From: Flavobacterium agri | GTDB lineage: Bacteria > Bacteroidota > Bacteroidia > Flavobacteriales > Flavobacteriaceae | Direction of reading: 5' to 3' | NCBI RefSeq assembly: GCF_013401995.1 | Contig: NZ_JACBJI010000001.1 | Coordinates: 556,905 to 620,904 of the forward strand | DNA: 64,000 nucleotides | Part shown: positions 52,501-60,289 of the stretch, in pieces | How positions within the stretch are numbered: the stretch's first letter is position 1 | Layout of the letters: each line of letters begins with the position of its first letter | Notes under the pieces: generated by a model | Database searches by the model: none | Told to the model about the DNA's origin: nothing | What the model saw: the letters and a program-made list of their open reading frames with translations, nothing else | Translations under genes and position numbers: made by a program

Positions 52501-53914
52501 CGTAGTCGATGCTGTTGGATTGGATACCGTTCCTACCATCGAAGTTACAAACGCTACGGAAGGCATAAGCGATGCGGAAGTCGATGTGGAATTGATTTCT
52601 GAAGGTTGTTCGGATGTGATCGAAAGAGGTGTGGTTTACGCGACGACGATCGATCCTGAAATCGGAGGTGTAGACGTGATCAACATTCCCGATGCAGGAA
52701 CTTCAAGCGATTTCACGGCTTCACTTTCGGGTCTTTTCGGAGGAACGACTTATTACGTACGTGCTTATGCCGTAAACAACGGAGGAACGGCTTACAGCGA
52801 ATCTTTCACATTGACCACGATGAACGTTGCGGCTCCTTTGGCCATCGATGCTTCGGATATTTTGGCTGATGGATTCACGGCGAACTGGGAAGCTTCAGAA
52901 GGAGCTCAAAGCTATAGGTTGGACGTAAGTGAATCGGCTACTTTCGGCACGGTTACACCGGCGACAGATTTGTTCTTCTCTGAATATACAGAAGGTTCGT
53001 CTTCTAACAAATATCTTGAAATCTACAACGGAACGGGTGCTTCTGTAGACCTTTCTGACTACCGCGTGCGTTTGTATTCCAACGGAAGTACTTCGGCTAC
53101 CGGGACGTCTAACGACGTACAACTTTCAGGTTCTTTGGCCAACGGAAGCACGGTTGTGATCCGCAATTCGGCCGCTACGGTTTACACGGGAACGGCTACT
53201 GTAGTGGCTTCTGTAAACTTCAACGGTGACGATGCCGTGGCTTTGTACAAAATCTCTACTTCTTCGAACGTCGATATTTTCGGAAGAATAGGAGAAGATC
53301 CGGGAACTGCCTGGACTTCCGGTTCATTGACTACTGTCGATAAGACTTTGGTGCGTAAATCGTCCGTCACTTCGGGCGTAACCATAAATCCGACATCGGG
53401 CTTCCCGACACTTGCTACAGAGTGGGATGTGCTTGACCAAAACGACGTGACCGACCTGGGAGCGCATACATTCTCGGGATCTGCGCCATCGTTCGTTGCC
53501 GGTTATGAAAATCTTGAAGTTTCTGGTTTGAGCCAAGTGGTGACCGGATTGAATTCCGCTACGACGTATTATTTCAGGGTTCGTGCCGTAGCGGGAAACA
53601 CAAGCGACAATTCGAATACGATTTCAGTGACTACAGATAGCGCGTTCGCAAAATCTTCATTGAACTCAAAAGGAATCGCTTCGAACAATACGGCTGTAGT
53701 TTACAAGCAAGCAAACGTGCTCAACATCCATACGGTTACAGATGCGATCGCTTCTGTAAAAGTGTATGATTTGACCGGAAAGCAGTTGTTCGCTTCTTCA
53801 GACATCAACCGCAACGATATCGAATTGAACGATTTGAGCGCTTCGAACCAAGTGCTTGTGGTGAAAGTGATGAGCGTTACCAACGAACTTTTCATCAAAA
53901 AAGTACAGTTCTGA
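49508..53914 (+). CDS. Large T9SS surface protein with duplicated lamin-tail/Fn3 unit
   Basis: The 1468-residue secreted protein has a signal peptide (about residues 1-27), a choice-of-anchor-like domain (28-210) and Fn3-like domains (210-410). Two copies of a 483-residue unit follow (about 412-894 and 895-1377), and a T9SS type A sorting domain (1395-1468) ends VTNELFIKKVQF. In each unit a lamin-tail domain (LFFSEYAEGSSTNKYLEIYN) sits between the front half (YRLDVSESATFG) and back half (FVAGYENLEVSGLS) of one Fn3 domain, so it is nested. The DNA of the two units is also similar, so the duplication is recent. Likely a surface adhesin or nuclease partner; unproven. Confidence 0.9.
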   Translation: MKTRLQKAFLNAYSLLAVLLASSAMTGQVTLPGTSPYSENFNTTPGASGTSYPTGWASYDGTTVDNAMNVGNAASVSGANYNYGSRIGILGSGSAFSPSSIVLRIANTSGKTGLKISYDVVKIREQARSNSFNLEVSTTSATAGFTSVTGGSYASGSIAEGTSTAFTNIDISSVDNTSGNVWIRWSYTEISGSGSRDGIALDNVSVSWGASAPAVTTSTATSITASSATLRGTINANGQIVATSFNWGTTTSYGSSVAGTPSSATGTSVTNITAGISSLSPNTQYNYRVVGTVSGTPTNGANSSFYTLAKVPGILTVNNAAIFTLDVTVNATTQNGNPAATQYAIREDGGSYVQADGSLDAAAVWQTAAQWATVTVIGLTDNTTYGFSAKARNNAGAETAFGTSASGTTLVNTNPTLTVSTLAGFGDVCVFHTSEAQSFTIDGINLTADDIVVGPLDGFTFSLTETGTYVPTLNITQSGGTFSGEVFVRFEPTDAIAYGGNIDVVGGAADAVAVAASGTGINTLSQVNTTSAMALTASTAEVGGEVISEGCAPVTEKGIVYSTTSNPELGGTDVTNVVSSEVTAAYTVSLSALAAGTVYYTKAYSTTAAGTSYGTELTFTTADVVAPVATAATDVNHNSFTANWDASEGAVSYRLDVSESATFGTSAPATDLFFSEYAEGSSTNKYLEIYNGTGASVDLSDYRVKLYSNGSTSTTGTSNDVQLSGTLANGNTVVIRNSGATIYSGTATVVASVNFNGNDAVALYKISTASNVDIFGRIGENPGSAWTSGSISTLDKTLVRKSSVISGVTSNPTSGFPTLGTEWNVLDQNDVTNLGSHTFAGIAASFVAGYENLEVSGLSASVTGLTSETDYYYRVRAVAGNTSANSNTISVTTLVNTTPTLSVTPLASFGSACIFTIGEINSMTVSGINLTNADIIVGPLSGFTFSTSATGPFTSSVLLTQPGGTYSQEVFVRFQPIEAVAYTAEVEIDGGGASSVLAVVDAVGLDTVPTIEVTNATEGISDAEVDVELISEGCSDVIERGVVYATTIDPEIGGVDVINIPDAGTSSDFTASLSGLFGGTTYYVRAYAVNNGGTAYSESFTLTTMNVAAPLAIDASDILADGFTANWEASEGAQSYRLDVSESATFGTVTPATDLFFSEYTEGSSSNKYLEIYNGTGASVDLSDYRVRLYSNGSTSATGTSNDVQLSGSLANGSTVVIRNSAATVYTGTATVVASVNFNGDDAVALYKISTSSNVDIFGRIGEDPGTAWTSGSLTTVDKTLVRKSSVTSGVTINPTSGFPTLATEWDVLDQNDVTDLGAHTFSGSAPSFVAGYENLEVSGLSQVVTGLNSATTYYFRVRAVAGNTSDNSNTISVTTDSAFAKSSLNSKGIASNNTAVVYKQANVLNIHTVTDAIASVKVYDLTGKQLFASSDINRNDIELNDLSASNQVLVVKVMSVTNELFIKKVQF
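50742..53639 (+). repeat. Two 1449-bp in-frame tandem repeats
   Basis: Copy 1 is about 50742-52190 and copy 2 about 52191-53639. The offset, fixed by the LFFSEY block, is 1449 bases (483 codons). Over the lamin-tail part the copies are clearly similar at nucleotide level and differ mostly at third positions. Confidence 0.8.
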
Positions 53915-53947
53915 TAAACCGCAATTTTTAGTTACTTATTGAATGGG

Positions 53948-53977
53948 AAACCGCAGCGTCTTGCTGCGGTTTTTTTG
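53948..53977 (+). terminator. Intrinsic terminator after the T9SS gene
   Basis: A 10-bp stem (53948-53957 with 53963-53972) has a five-base loop and a T run, 34 bases after the stop. Confidence 0.88.
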
Positions 53978-54002
53978 TTCTAGAAATCGTGAATGACGCG
54001 CT

Positions 54003-54557
54003 TCAGACTCTTACAATCGCGCGAAAACCTCTTGCCGCATAATAGGAATCGGCTCCGTTGTGATATAGAAAAACGGTGTCGTAGCGTCTGTCACAGAACA
54101 CGGCGCCTCCCAATTTCCGGATGTTGTCCGGCGTTTTTACCCAACTCGACGTCTTGAGGTCAAACTTGCCGAGTTGCTGCAACAGGCGGTATTCTTCTTC
54201 GGTAAGTATCTCGACGCCCATAGATTTGGCCAGATTCATGGCGCTGTTGGCCGGTTTGTGTTCTTTTCGCGCTTCGAGTGCGGCTTGGTCGTAACAGATG
54301 CTGCGGCGGCCTTTCGGGCTTTCGGCACAACAATCGACAAACAGGAATTCGTTTGTTTTTTCGTCGATTCCGATGACGTCGGGTTCGCCTTCGGTCTGTT
54401 CCATTTGAAACAGCGCCCATAGTTTTTTGGTATCGGATTCAAGCCTTCTTTGGATTTCGGCCCATTCGAGACCTTTATGTCGCGCGATATTTTTCTCGAA
54501 TCGCGTTTGCAGCATCTCGATAAATTCTTTTTGTTGTGATGCAGATAAAGTATTCAT
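54003..54557 (-). CDS. DUF4256 family protein
   Basis: The 184-residue protein matches my memory of DUF4256: WALFQMEQTEGEPDVIG, then FVDCCAESPKGRRSICYDQA and GGAVFCDRRYDTVFLYHNGA. Function unknown. The conserved Cys/His/Asp residues hint at an enzyme. It is downstream of the ArsR/SRPBCC pair with a 32-base gap and may belong to that operon. Confidence 0.85.
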   Translation of the reverse strand: MNTLSASQQKEFIEMLQTRFEKNIARHKGLEWAEIQRRLESDTKKLWALFQMEQTEGEPDVIGIDEKTNEFLFVDCCAESPKGRRSICYDQAALEARKEHKPANSAMNLAKSMGVEILTEEEYRLLQQLGKFDLKTSSWVKTPDNIRKLGGAVFCDRRYDTVFLYHNGADSYYAARGFRAIVRV

Positions 54558-54589
54558 GTTGAAGTGTTTTTATGGTTCGACTTGGTGTG

Positions 54590-55057
54590 TCATTTCAATT
54601 TACCGACGATTTCCTCAAGGCGGTCGTGCGCCATATTGATGCCGTAAGCGAACGGCAATTTGAGCATCGCATCCCTTAATGCGACTGACTTATAAACGAC
54701 ATGCATGGTAAGGCGGCTCGTCGCTTCCGTTCTTTTTTCGAACTCAAGGAACTCGAGTTGCACGTCGAACGGAGCATTCGTCATTTCGAAAGTCCGGACG
54801 ATTTTTCGGTTCGGAATGAATTCGTGAATGCAGCCATTGGCCTCGAAAACCACATTTCCGTTCGCATCGGATTTCTGGAATTCGTAACCGCCATGTCTTT
54901 TGTTTTCGAGAAGCAGTACGTTATTGTCCATCCATTGCTCGACGATCCGAGGTTCGGTATACGCTTTGAACAACAATTCCAGCGGCAGGTCGAACTCGCG
55001 TGTAATGGTTAGGTCATGTCTGTTGTCTTCGGCGTGGATTTTGGTTTTTCTTTCCAT
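54590..55057 (-). CDS. SRPBCC (AHSA1-like) ligand-binding protein
   Basis: The 155-residue protein has the START/SRPBCC fold (TITREFDLPLELLFKAYTEP near residue 16, RHGGYEFQ and a long C-terminal helix). Start at 55057, where ATG overlaps the TAA of arsR by one base (TAATG). The longer frame to 55123 lies within the regulator. ArsR plus SRPBCC pairs are a common operon type. Ligand unknown. Confidence 0.9.
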   Translation of the reverse strand: MERKTKIHAEDNRHDLTITREFDLPLELLFKAYTEPRIVEQWMDNNVLLLENKRHGGYEFQKSDANGNVVFEANGCIHEFIPNRKIVRTFEMTNAPFDVQLEFLEFEKRTEATSRLTMHVVYKSVALRDAMLKLPFAYGINMAHDRLEEIVGKLK

Positions 55058-55386
55058 TATGCATCGTTTTTTTGTTGGTATGCTTTCATTACGTTTTCGA
55101 GTTTGTTGAACCTGTCGTCCCACATTTGTCGGAACGGCTCAATGAAATTGGCTATTTCTTTCATCTTTTCGAGATTCAGGTGATAATGGATTTCGCGGCC
55201 TTTTTGTTCCTGCTGAAGCAATTCGCATTCGGTAAGTATCTGTAAATGCTTGGAAATCGTGGGTCGGGCCGTATCGAAATTCGATGCGATCGCGCCGGCC
55301 GTCATAGATTGCGTGGTCACCAAAAGCAGTATGGCTCTTCGGGTAGGATCGGCAATGGCCTGGAAAACATCCCTTCTTAAATTCAT
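55057..55386 (-). CDS. ArsR family transcriptional regulator
   Basis: The 109-residue winged-helix protein shows [16 protein letters not shown] and [20 protein letters not shown] as the DNA-binding part. No Cys metal site (ELCVCD type) is present, so it is not a metal sensor of the classical kind. It overlaps the SRPBCC gene by one base. Two inverted-repeat operators lie just upstream of its ATG. Confidence 0.92.
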   Translation of the reverse strand: MNLRRDVFQAIADPTRRAILLLVTTQSMTAGAIASNFDTARPTISKHLQILTECELLQQEQKGREIHYHLNLEKMKEIANFIEPFRQMWDDRFNKLENVMKAYQQKNDA

Positions 55387-55389
55387 CGT

Positions 55390-55431
55390 GTAGTTATTTG
55401 ACTACGAATATATATGTAGTTATTTAGCTAC
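55390..55431 (-). promoter_or_regulatory. Twin 16-bp operators before arsR
   Basis: GTAGTTATTTGACTAC (55390-55405) and GTAGTTATTTAGCTAC (55416-55431) are near-identical inverted repeats, 26 bases apart centre to centre and starting 4 bases before the ATG. They are the likely binding sites of the ArsR protein. Confidence 0.65.
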
Positions 55432-55483
55432 ACAAATTTTTGAACGAATTTTTTATCAGATTCAAATAAATTTTGTCTTCGAA

Positions 55484-55858
55484 TTATTTGCGGATGCGTT
55501 CCCTATGCGCTTTTCCCCATTTGATCATCTCGAGGATGATATCACCGAACGAATAGCAATACTCTGTAGAAAAATATTCAACCAAAACAGGTGAAGTAGG
55601 CGTGACGGTACGCGTAATGAGCTGGTTGGCTTCCATTTCCTTGAGTTCTTTGGACAGCATACGCGTGGTAATTCCCGGAATGCTGCGCTCTATTTCCCTA
55701 AAACGCTTGTTCCCGTTGCAGATAGAGTTGATTATCGGAAGTTTCCATTTGCCTCCGATTACATAAATGGCATCCTGCAATGCCTGGATTTCCTCTTTTT
55801 GGTCGCGGAGTTCAGACAGTATTTGTTTGGCTTTTTGATGAATATCTGTGCTTTTCAT
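55484..55858 (-). CDS. HxlR-type transcriptional regulator
   Basis: The 124-residue winged-helix protein has IYVIGGKWKLPIINSICNGN (HxlR start) and IPGITTRMLSKELKEMEANQ. It is divergent from an SDR gene with 81 bases between, and an 8-bp inverted repeat TGATATAC/GTATATCA there could serve both. The neighbour is its likely target. Confidence 0.92.
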   Translation of the reverse strand: MKSTDIHQKAKQILSELRDQKEEIQALQDAIYVIGGKWKLPIINSICNGNKRFREIERSIPGITTRMLSKELKEMEANQLITRTVTPTSPVLVEYFSTEYCYSFGDIILEMIKWGKAHRERIRK

Positions 55859-55860
55859 TT

Positions 55861-55914
55861 TGATATACTCTGTTATACTGGTTACAAAAGTATATCAATT
55901 GCATTGTAAATTTG
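55861..55914. promoter_or_regulatory. Divergent promoter/operator between hxlR and the SDR gene
   Basis: The minus-strand -7 box TACTTTTG (55892-55885), the plus-strand -7 box TAAATTTG (55907-55914) and the inverted repeat TGATATAC (55861-55868)/GTATATCA (55890-55897) overlap. A single regulator could repress both genes. Confidence 0.55.
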
Positions 55915-55939
55915 CATGAAATCTTAAAAACATTAAATC

Positions 55940-56677
55940 ATGCAACTAAAAGATAAAATTGCGGTCGTGACCGGCGGAAACAGCGGTATAGGATATGCGA
56001 CGGCAAACGAATTGAAAAACCAAGGCGCCAAAGTCATCATCACAGGAAGGCGTAAAGAAGCGGTATCGCAAGCGGCCGATGAATTAGGCGTCGATTGGAT
56101 CGTCGCCGATCAGGGCAACGTTTCCGACATCGAAAACCTCGTATCCGAAATCAAACGCAAATTCGGAAAAGTCGATATACTGTTCATAAATGCCGGTGTT
56201 CTCGGCGGAAGCGCGATCGCAGAAGCCACCGAGGAAATCTTCGACCAAGTGATCAACGTGAATTTCAAAGGCGCCTATTTTACCTTAAGTCGTTTCATAC
56301 CGATTCTCAACGACGGGGCTTCGGTCGTATTCCTTTCGTCTAACACTGCAAGCATGAACGCCGCGAACTCGTCGATTTATTCTTCGAGTAAGGCGGCGTT
56401 GAATTCGGTGATGAAGATTGCCGCTGTAGAGCTTGCGCCGCGTCACATCCGGGTCAACGCGGTCAGTCCCGGGCCGATCGAGACACCTATCTTAAGCAAG
56501 CAAGGATACGATCAGGCCACTTTAGACGGAATCAAAGACTGGATCATCGAAAGAGTGCCGCTCAAGCACATAGGCAAAGCCGAAGACGTCGCCAAACTGG
56601 TTGCTCACCTAAGCCAACCTGAATCTTCATTCATCACAGGATCGGAATTCCTGATCGACGGTGGAATGAGTTTGTAA
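55940..56677 (+). CDS. Short-chain dehydrogenase/reductase
   Basis: This 245-residue SDR has the cofactor loop VVTGGNSGIGYATANEL (TGxxxGIG), the structural motif INAGVLGG, and catalytic Ser and Tyr-Lys in VFLSSNTASMN and SIYSSSKAALN. The Tyr-x-x-x-Lys has Y at SIYSSSK. It reduces or oxidises a carbonyl or alcohol with NAD(P). It is divergent from hxlR, by which it is likely controlled in response to an electrophile, an inference. Confidence 0.94.
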   Translation: MQLKDKIAVVTGGNSGIGYATANELKNQGAKVIITGRRKEAVSQAADELGVDWIVADQGNVSDIENLVSEIKRKFGKVDILFINAGVLGGSAIAEATEEIFDQVINVNFKGAYFTLSRFIPILNDGASVVFLSSNTASMNAANSSIYSSSKAALNSVMKIAAVELAPRHIRVNAVSPGPIETPILSKQGYDQATLDGIKDWIIERVPLKHIGKAEDVAKLVAHLSQPESSFITGSEFLIDGGMSL

Positions 56678-56692
56678 ACCATATACCTATAA

Positions 56693-56735
56693 AAAGCACA
56701 AAAGGCCGCGGTTTCCCGTAGCCTAGTGCTTTGTT
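56693..56735 (+). terminator. Imperfect terminator hairpin after the SDR gene
   Basis: A 7-bp outer stem (56693-56699 with 56726-56732) and an inner AGGC/GCCT pair lie 16 bases past the stop. The T run is short. Confidence 0.5.
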
Positions 56736-56768
56736 TATGGTATTTACGTTCTTGGGAATGTCCCTGGA

Positions 56769-57146
56769 TTATAGTATTTCTATTTCCATTTCTTCAAGTA
56801 GCGCGGCCAAAGGGAAAAATTCTGTGCCGTCGTATTTCTCTACACCGCTCATGTACCATTTACCGATCACACGGATCTGGAATTCGGAATATCCGTCAAG
56901 ATCGATACTCATGCCCAACACGCCCGAAAGCATGAAATCCTCAAGGATATCGTTGGTCAGGATTTTGCGCGGTATACCGTTAGTGACCAATCCGTTTTTG
57001 CTTTCGTAATTATGGCGGCCCGAATAGAATCCGGTGGCAAAAGCTTCCCCGCAAACGCTAAGGTCGCCGTCTATGAATGGATTGAGTCCGAAAATGTACC
57101 CATCCATGTATTCCTTTCTGTATACGGGGTCGAAAATTTTATCCAT
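56769..57146 (-). CDS. Hypothetical protein (125 aa)
   Basis: The 125-residue protein has a mixed composition rich in Gly, Tyr and acidic residues (YRKEYMDGYIFGLNPFIDGD, FATGFYSGRHNYESKNG). I recognise no family. No membrane helix or signal peptide is seen. The codon use is like that of the neighbours. It is convergent with the SDR gene, and about 260 bases separate it from the divergent proline dehydrogenase gene. Confidence 0.65.
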   Translation of the reverse strand: MDKIFDPVYRKEYMDGYIFGLNPFIDGDLSVCGEAFATGFYSGRHNYESKNGLVTNGIPRKILTNDILEDFMLSGVLGMSIDLDGYSEFQIRVIGKWYMSGVEKYDGTEFFPLAALLEEMEIEIL

Positions 57147-57382
57147 GTTCGTGTGGTATATCTGATCTTAGATTTCGAAGCAAACTTATCAACAATCCTA
57201 TTGCTGCCCTTTTAAAGTCGTTGAATAGCCAAAAAACTCTTCCAATCACCAGCGGCGTGGCGTTCGTCGATAAAAAAAAGTGCGATTACCGACAAAAAAC
57301 AAACCCTGCATTTTTTACCGATGAAGTGCGAAAACGATATCATATTTTTCCAATCCGTCAAGAGGAAATGAAATAGTGTGTC

Positions 57383-57390
57383 TATATTTG
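57383..57390 (+). promoter_or_regulatory. -7 promoter box (TATATTTG) for proline dehydrogenase
   Basis: Exact TAnnTTTG, 19 bases upstream of the start. The 57147-57409 gap before it also contains two GAAGTGCGA/AAAGTGCGA units near 57272 and 57325. Confidence 0.5.
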
Positions 57391-57409
57391 CATAATCTTC
57401 AAAAAACCG

Positions 57410-58579
57410 ATGGAAAAGATCTTCAACGACACACAAATTGCATTCGCGCTCAAAAGCGACACCGAACTTGACCGCGCTTATTTCCTTTTCAAACTCATAG
57501 ACAGCGAACCGCTAGTAAGGATCGGTACGGCCGTGACGAATTTCGCGATCAAGGCGCACCTTCCGGTAGAAGGCCTGATCAGGGCTACGGTTTTCGACCA
57601 TTTCTGCGGAGGCGTGAACGAACAGGACTGTCTTCCGGTGGTCGACAAGATGTTTACTAAAGGCGTTTCATCGGTTCTTGATTATTCGGTAGAAGGAAAA
57701 GAAGAAGAAGAACAGTTCGATGCGGCGCTGAAGATGACGCTCAAAACCATAGAGTTTGCCGAGCAAAGACAAGCGATTCCGTTCGCGGTTTTCAAACCTA
57801 CGGGCTTCGGGCGATTCGAACTGTACGAAAAATTGGGCGAAGGGCAGGAACTCAATCCTCAGGAAAAAGCCGAATGGAGTAGAGTAGTGGAGCGTTTTGA
57901 CCTCGTTTGTAAAGCCGCACACGACAAGAACGTCGCACTTCTTATCGATGCCGAGGAAAGTTGGATGCAGGACGCGGCCGATGATCTCGTCGAAGAGATG
58001 ATGCGCAAATACAACAAAGACAAAGCCATCGTTTACAATACGCTTCAATTGTACCGCCACGATAGATTGCATTATTTGCAGCAACTGCACGACCGCGCCA
58101 AAAGAGACGGTTTTTATATTGGAATGAAATTAGTTCGCGGCGCTTATATGGAAAAAGAGCATAAACGTGCCGAAGAAAAAGGCTATCCGACGCCGATCTG
58201 CGCCACCAAAGAAGCCACCGACAAGAATTACGATTCGGGAATCGCCTACATGCTCGACCATATCGATTCTATGGCCGTTTTCGCGGGAACGCACAACGAA
58301 GAAAGCTCCTACAAGTTGATGGAATTGATGCAGCAGAAAGGCATCGCCAAAAACGACGAGCGCGTGTGGTTCGGTCAATTGTACGGCATGAGCGACAACA
58401 TCAGCTATAATTTGGCAGCCGACGGTTATAATGTGGCCAAATACCTTCCGTTCGGGCCGGTGCGCGACGTGATGCCGTATCTTATACGAAGAGCCGAAGA
58501 AAACACGTCGGTTGCAGGCCAAACAAGTCGCGAATTGACCTTGCTCAAAACCGAACGCAACCGTCGCAAAGGCAAATGA
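57410..58579 (+). CDS. Proline dehydrogenase
   Basis: This 389-residue flavoprotein oxidises proline to P5C in proline catabolism. Family motifs present are SVLDYSVEGKE, LLIDAEESWMQ, YNTLQLYRHDRL and GMKLVRGAYMEKE, which form the FAD and substrate pocket in the barrel. The C-terminal RRAEENTSVAGQTSRE is also typical. It is the monofunctional PutA-part (no P5C dehydrogenase). The stop TGA overlaps the following ATG by four bases, so a DNA repair glycosylase is coupled. Confidence 0.95.
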   Translation: MEKIFNDTQIAFALKSDTELDRAYFLFKLIDSEPLVRIGTAVTNFAIKAHLPVEGLIRATVFDHFCGGVNEQDCLPVVDKMFTKGVSSVLDYSVEGKEEEEQFDAALKMTLKTIEFAEQRQAIPFAVFKPTGFGRFELYEKLGEGQELNPQEKAEWSRVVERFDLVCKAAHDKNVALLIDAEESWMQDAADDLVEEMMRKYNKDKAIVYNTLQLYRHDRLHYLQQLHDRAKRDGFYIGMKLVRGAYMEKEHKRAEEKGYPTPICATKEATDKNYDSGIAYMLDHIDSMAVFAGTHNEESSYKLMELMQQKGIAKNDERVWFGQLYGMSDNISYNLAADGYNVAKYLPFGPVRDVMPYLIRRAEENTSVAGQTSRELTLLKTERNRRKGK

Positions 58580-59169
58580 TGTCGGGCTATCTCGAACATC
58601 TGTCGCAAGACAAAGCGTTGTTGCCGATTTTGGAAAACGCACAACAAGTCGAGCTTAAAAGACAGCAGAACCTGCCTCAGTATTTGTATCGGACGATCAT
58701 CAACCAACAGCTTTCCACGCGTGTCGGCCAAGTGATATTGGAACGTTTCCTGAATTTGTTCGGAGGAAACGAACCGACGTCCCAACAAGTGGCTTCGATA
58801 GATTTCGACACGCTCAAAAGTATCGGGCTTTCGAAACAGAAAGCGACTTACATCCAAAACGTGGCTAAATTCGATTTGGAAAACGGCATCAATTTCGAAT
58901 CCTTGTCGAAAATGTCCGATGTCGAGGCGATCGCTTACATTTCCTCAATCAAAGGTATCGGCAAATGGACGGCCGAACTTTTCCTGATGTTCGCATTAGG
59001 GCGCGAAGATTTGTTTCCGGGTGACGACTTGATCCTTCAGAAAAAAGTAGCCGAACTATATGGTTTGGATCGATCCGACAAAAAGAAATTCCTTGCAGAC
59101 ATGTATGCAATCGCCCAAAATTGGAGTCCGTTCAGGACGTATGCGAGCGTTTTGATCTGGAGGAGTTAA
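58576..59169 (+). CDS. DNA-3-methyladenine glycosylase (AlkA-like, HhH-GPD)
   Basis: The 197-residue protein has the helix-hairpin-helix GPD fold: IINQQLSTRVG near residue 41, KGIGKWTAELFLMFALGRE, and the catalytic Asp151 in FPGDDL. It excises alkylated bases from DNA. ATG at 58576 overlaps the proline dehydrogenase stop; another ATG follows at 58579. It is translated from the same message as the catabolic gene, with no known functional link. Confidence 0.92.
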   Translation: MMSGYLEHLSQDKALLPILENAQQVELKRQQNLPQYLYRTIINQQLSTRVGQVILERFLNLFGGNEPTSQQVASIDFDTLKSIGLSKQKATYIQNVAKFDLENGINFESLSKMSDVEAIAYISSIKGIGKWTAELFLMFALGREDLFPGDDLILQKKVAELYGLDRSDKKKFLADMYAIAQNWSPFRTYASVLIWRS

Positions 59170-59173
59170 AGGG

Positions 59174-59312
59174 TGAATGGTAAAAGGTGAAATGTGAAAT
59201 GTAAAATACTATTTGGTGGATTAGGTGTTGAAAGCTTTTCGTTTTCTGACAACCATTCACAAATCACATTTTTACATTTCACATCTCACATTTCACTTTT
59301 CACAAATCACCT
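59174..59312. repeat. Inverted TGAAATGTGAAAT/ATTTCACATTTCA intergenic repeat
   Basis: Left part 59174-59206 and right part 59270-59312, of opposite orientation, form an imperfect stem between the glycosylase and the convergent exonuclease. The right arm runs 13 bases into the 3' end of the exonuclease gene. The composition resembles the repeat at 9770. Possibly a double terminator. Confidence 0.55.
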
Positions 59313-60079
59313 CTCAACTCAATCCAAACCGGCGCATGATCGCTCGACTTTTCCCAACCGCGCACATGCTTATCCACTTTAGCTTCTACCAATTTATCCT
59401 TGAGTTCGGGGCTTAGCAGGAAATGGTCGATGCGCAATCCGGCGTTTCTTCCGTAAGCGGTCCTGAAATAATCCCAAAAGGTGTAAATCACTTCGGTCGG
59501 ATACAATTTTCGGATGGCATCCGTCCAACCTTGTTCCATCAACGTATGGAAAGCCGTCCTTGTTTCAGGTCGGAATAAAGCATCGTCAACCCATCGCTCG
59601 GGTTTGTAAACGTCGAGTTCGGTCGGCATTACGTTGAAATCGCCAATAAGGATTGTAGGTGTCTTGAATTCCAATAGTTTTTTAGCGCGATCCTGTAAAC
59701 GTTCGAACCATTTGAGTTTGTAGTCGAATTTTGGCCCAGGCGCCGGATTCCCGTTCGGAAGGTACAGGCAACAAATCAGGATTCCGCCGACCATGGCTTC
59801 GAGATAACGACTTTGCACGTCTTCGGCATCTCCGGGAAGTGCACGCCCGATTTCTTTTATTTCGTGATTTTTCGAAAGAATTGCCACTCCGTTCCAGCTT
59901 TTCTGTCCGTGCCAAACCGCTTGGTAACCCGCGCCGTTTATGGCTTGCTCGGGGAATTTTTCCTGAGGTGCCTTGAGTTCCTGCAGGCAAACCACGTCGG
60001 GCCGGGTTTCTTCGAGCCAACGCAACAATACGGGCAACCTGCCGTTGACGCCGTTCACGTTATAAGTCGCTATTTTCAT
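59300..60079 (-). CDS. xth: Exodeoxyribonuclease III
   Basis: The 259-residue enzyme is an AP endonuclease/3'-exonuclease in base-excision repair. Motifs: IATYNVNGVNGR near residue 3, CLQELKAPQEKFP (metal Glu), ILIGDFNVMP (Asp-Asn) and RIDHFLLS with the final SSDHAPVWIEL (Asp-His). Start ATG at 60079. Convergent with the alkA-like gene across an inverted repeat. Confidence 0.97.
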   Translation of the reverse strand: MKIATYNVNGVNGRLPVLLRWLEETRPDVVCLQELKAPQEKFPEQAINGAGYQAVWHGQKSWNGVAILSKNHEIKEIGRALPGDAEDVQSRYLEAMVGGILICCLYLPNGNPAPGPKFDYKLKWFERLQDRAKKLLEFKTPTILIGDFNVMPTELDVYKPERWVDDALFRPETRTAFHTLMEQGWTDAIRKLYPTEVIYTFWDYFRTAYGRNAGLRIDHFLLSPELKDKLVEAKVDKHVRGWEKSSDHAPVWIELRGDL

Positions 60080-60289
60080 ATCACCACGTTTACCACACTA
60101 ATTTACGGATTTAATCTGTAAGAATTATCGATATAAAAACATGTGAATCATGTAACACCGCATTAAATTTTAATAGCAAAATTTGTGGGTTGAGGCCATC
60201 ATCAAGCCAAAAGAAAACGAACACATTCAGTTTATGTCTTATTTCCGAACCCTTGCCGATTCTACGATCAGCCGTAATTTTTGTATTTC

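Noticed and set aside
57221..57376. 51-codon TTG-started frame before proline dehydrogenase
   Set aside because: No family resemblance, a weak start, and the opposite strand is also open; kept as unlikely.
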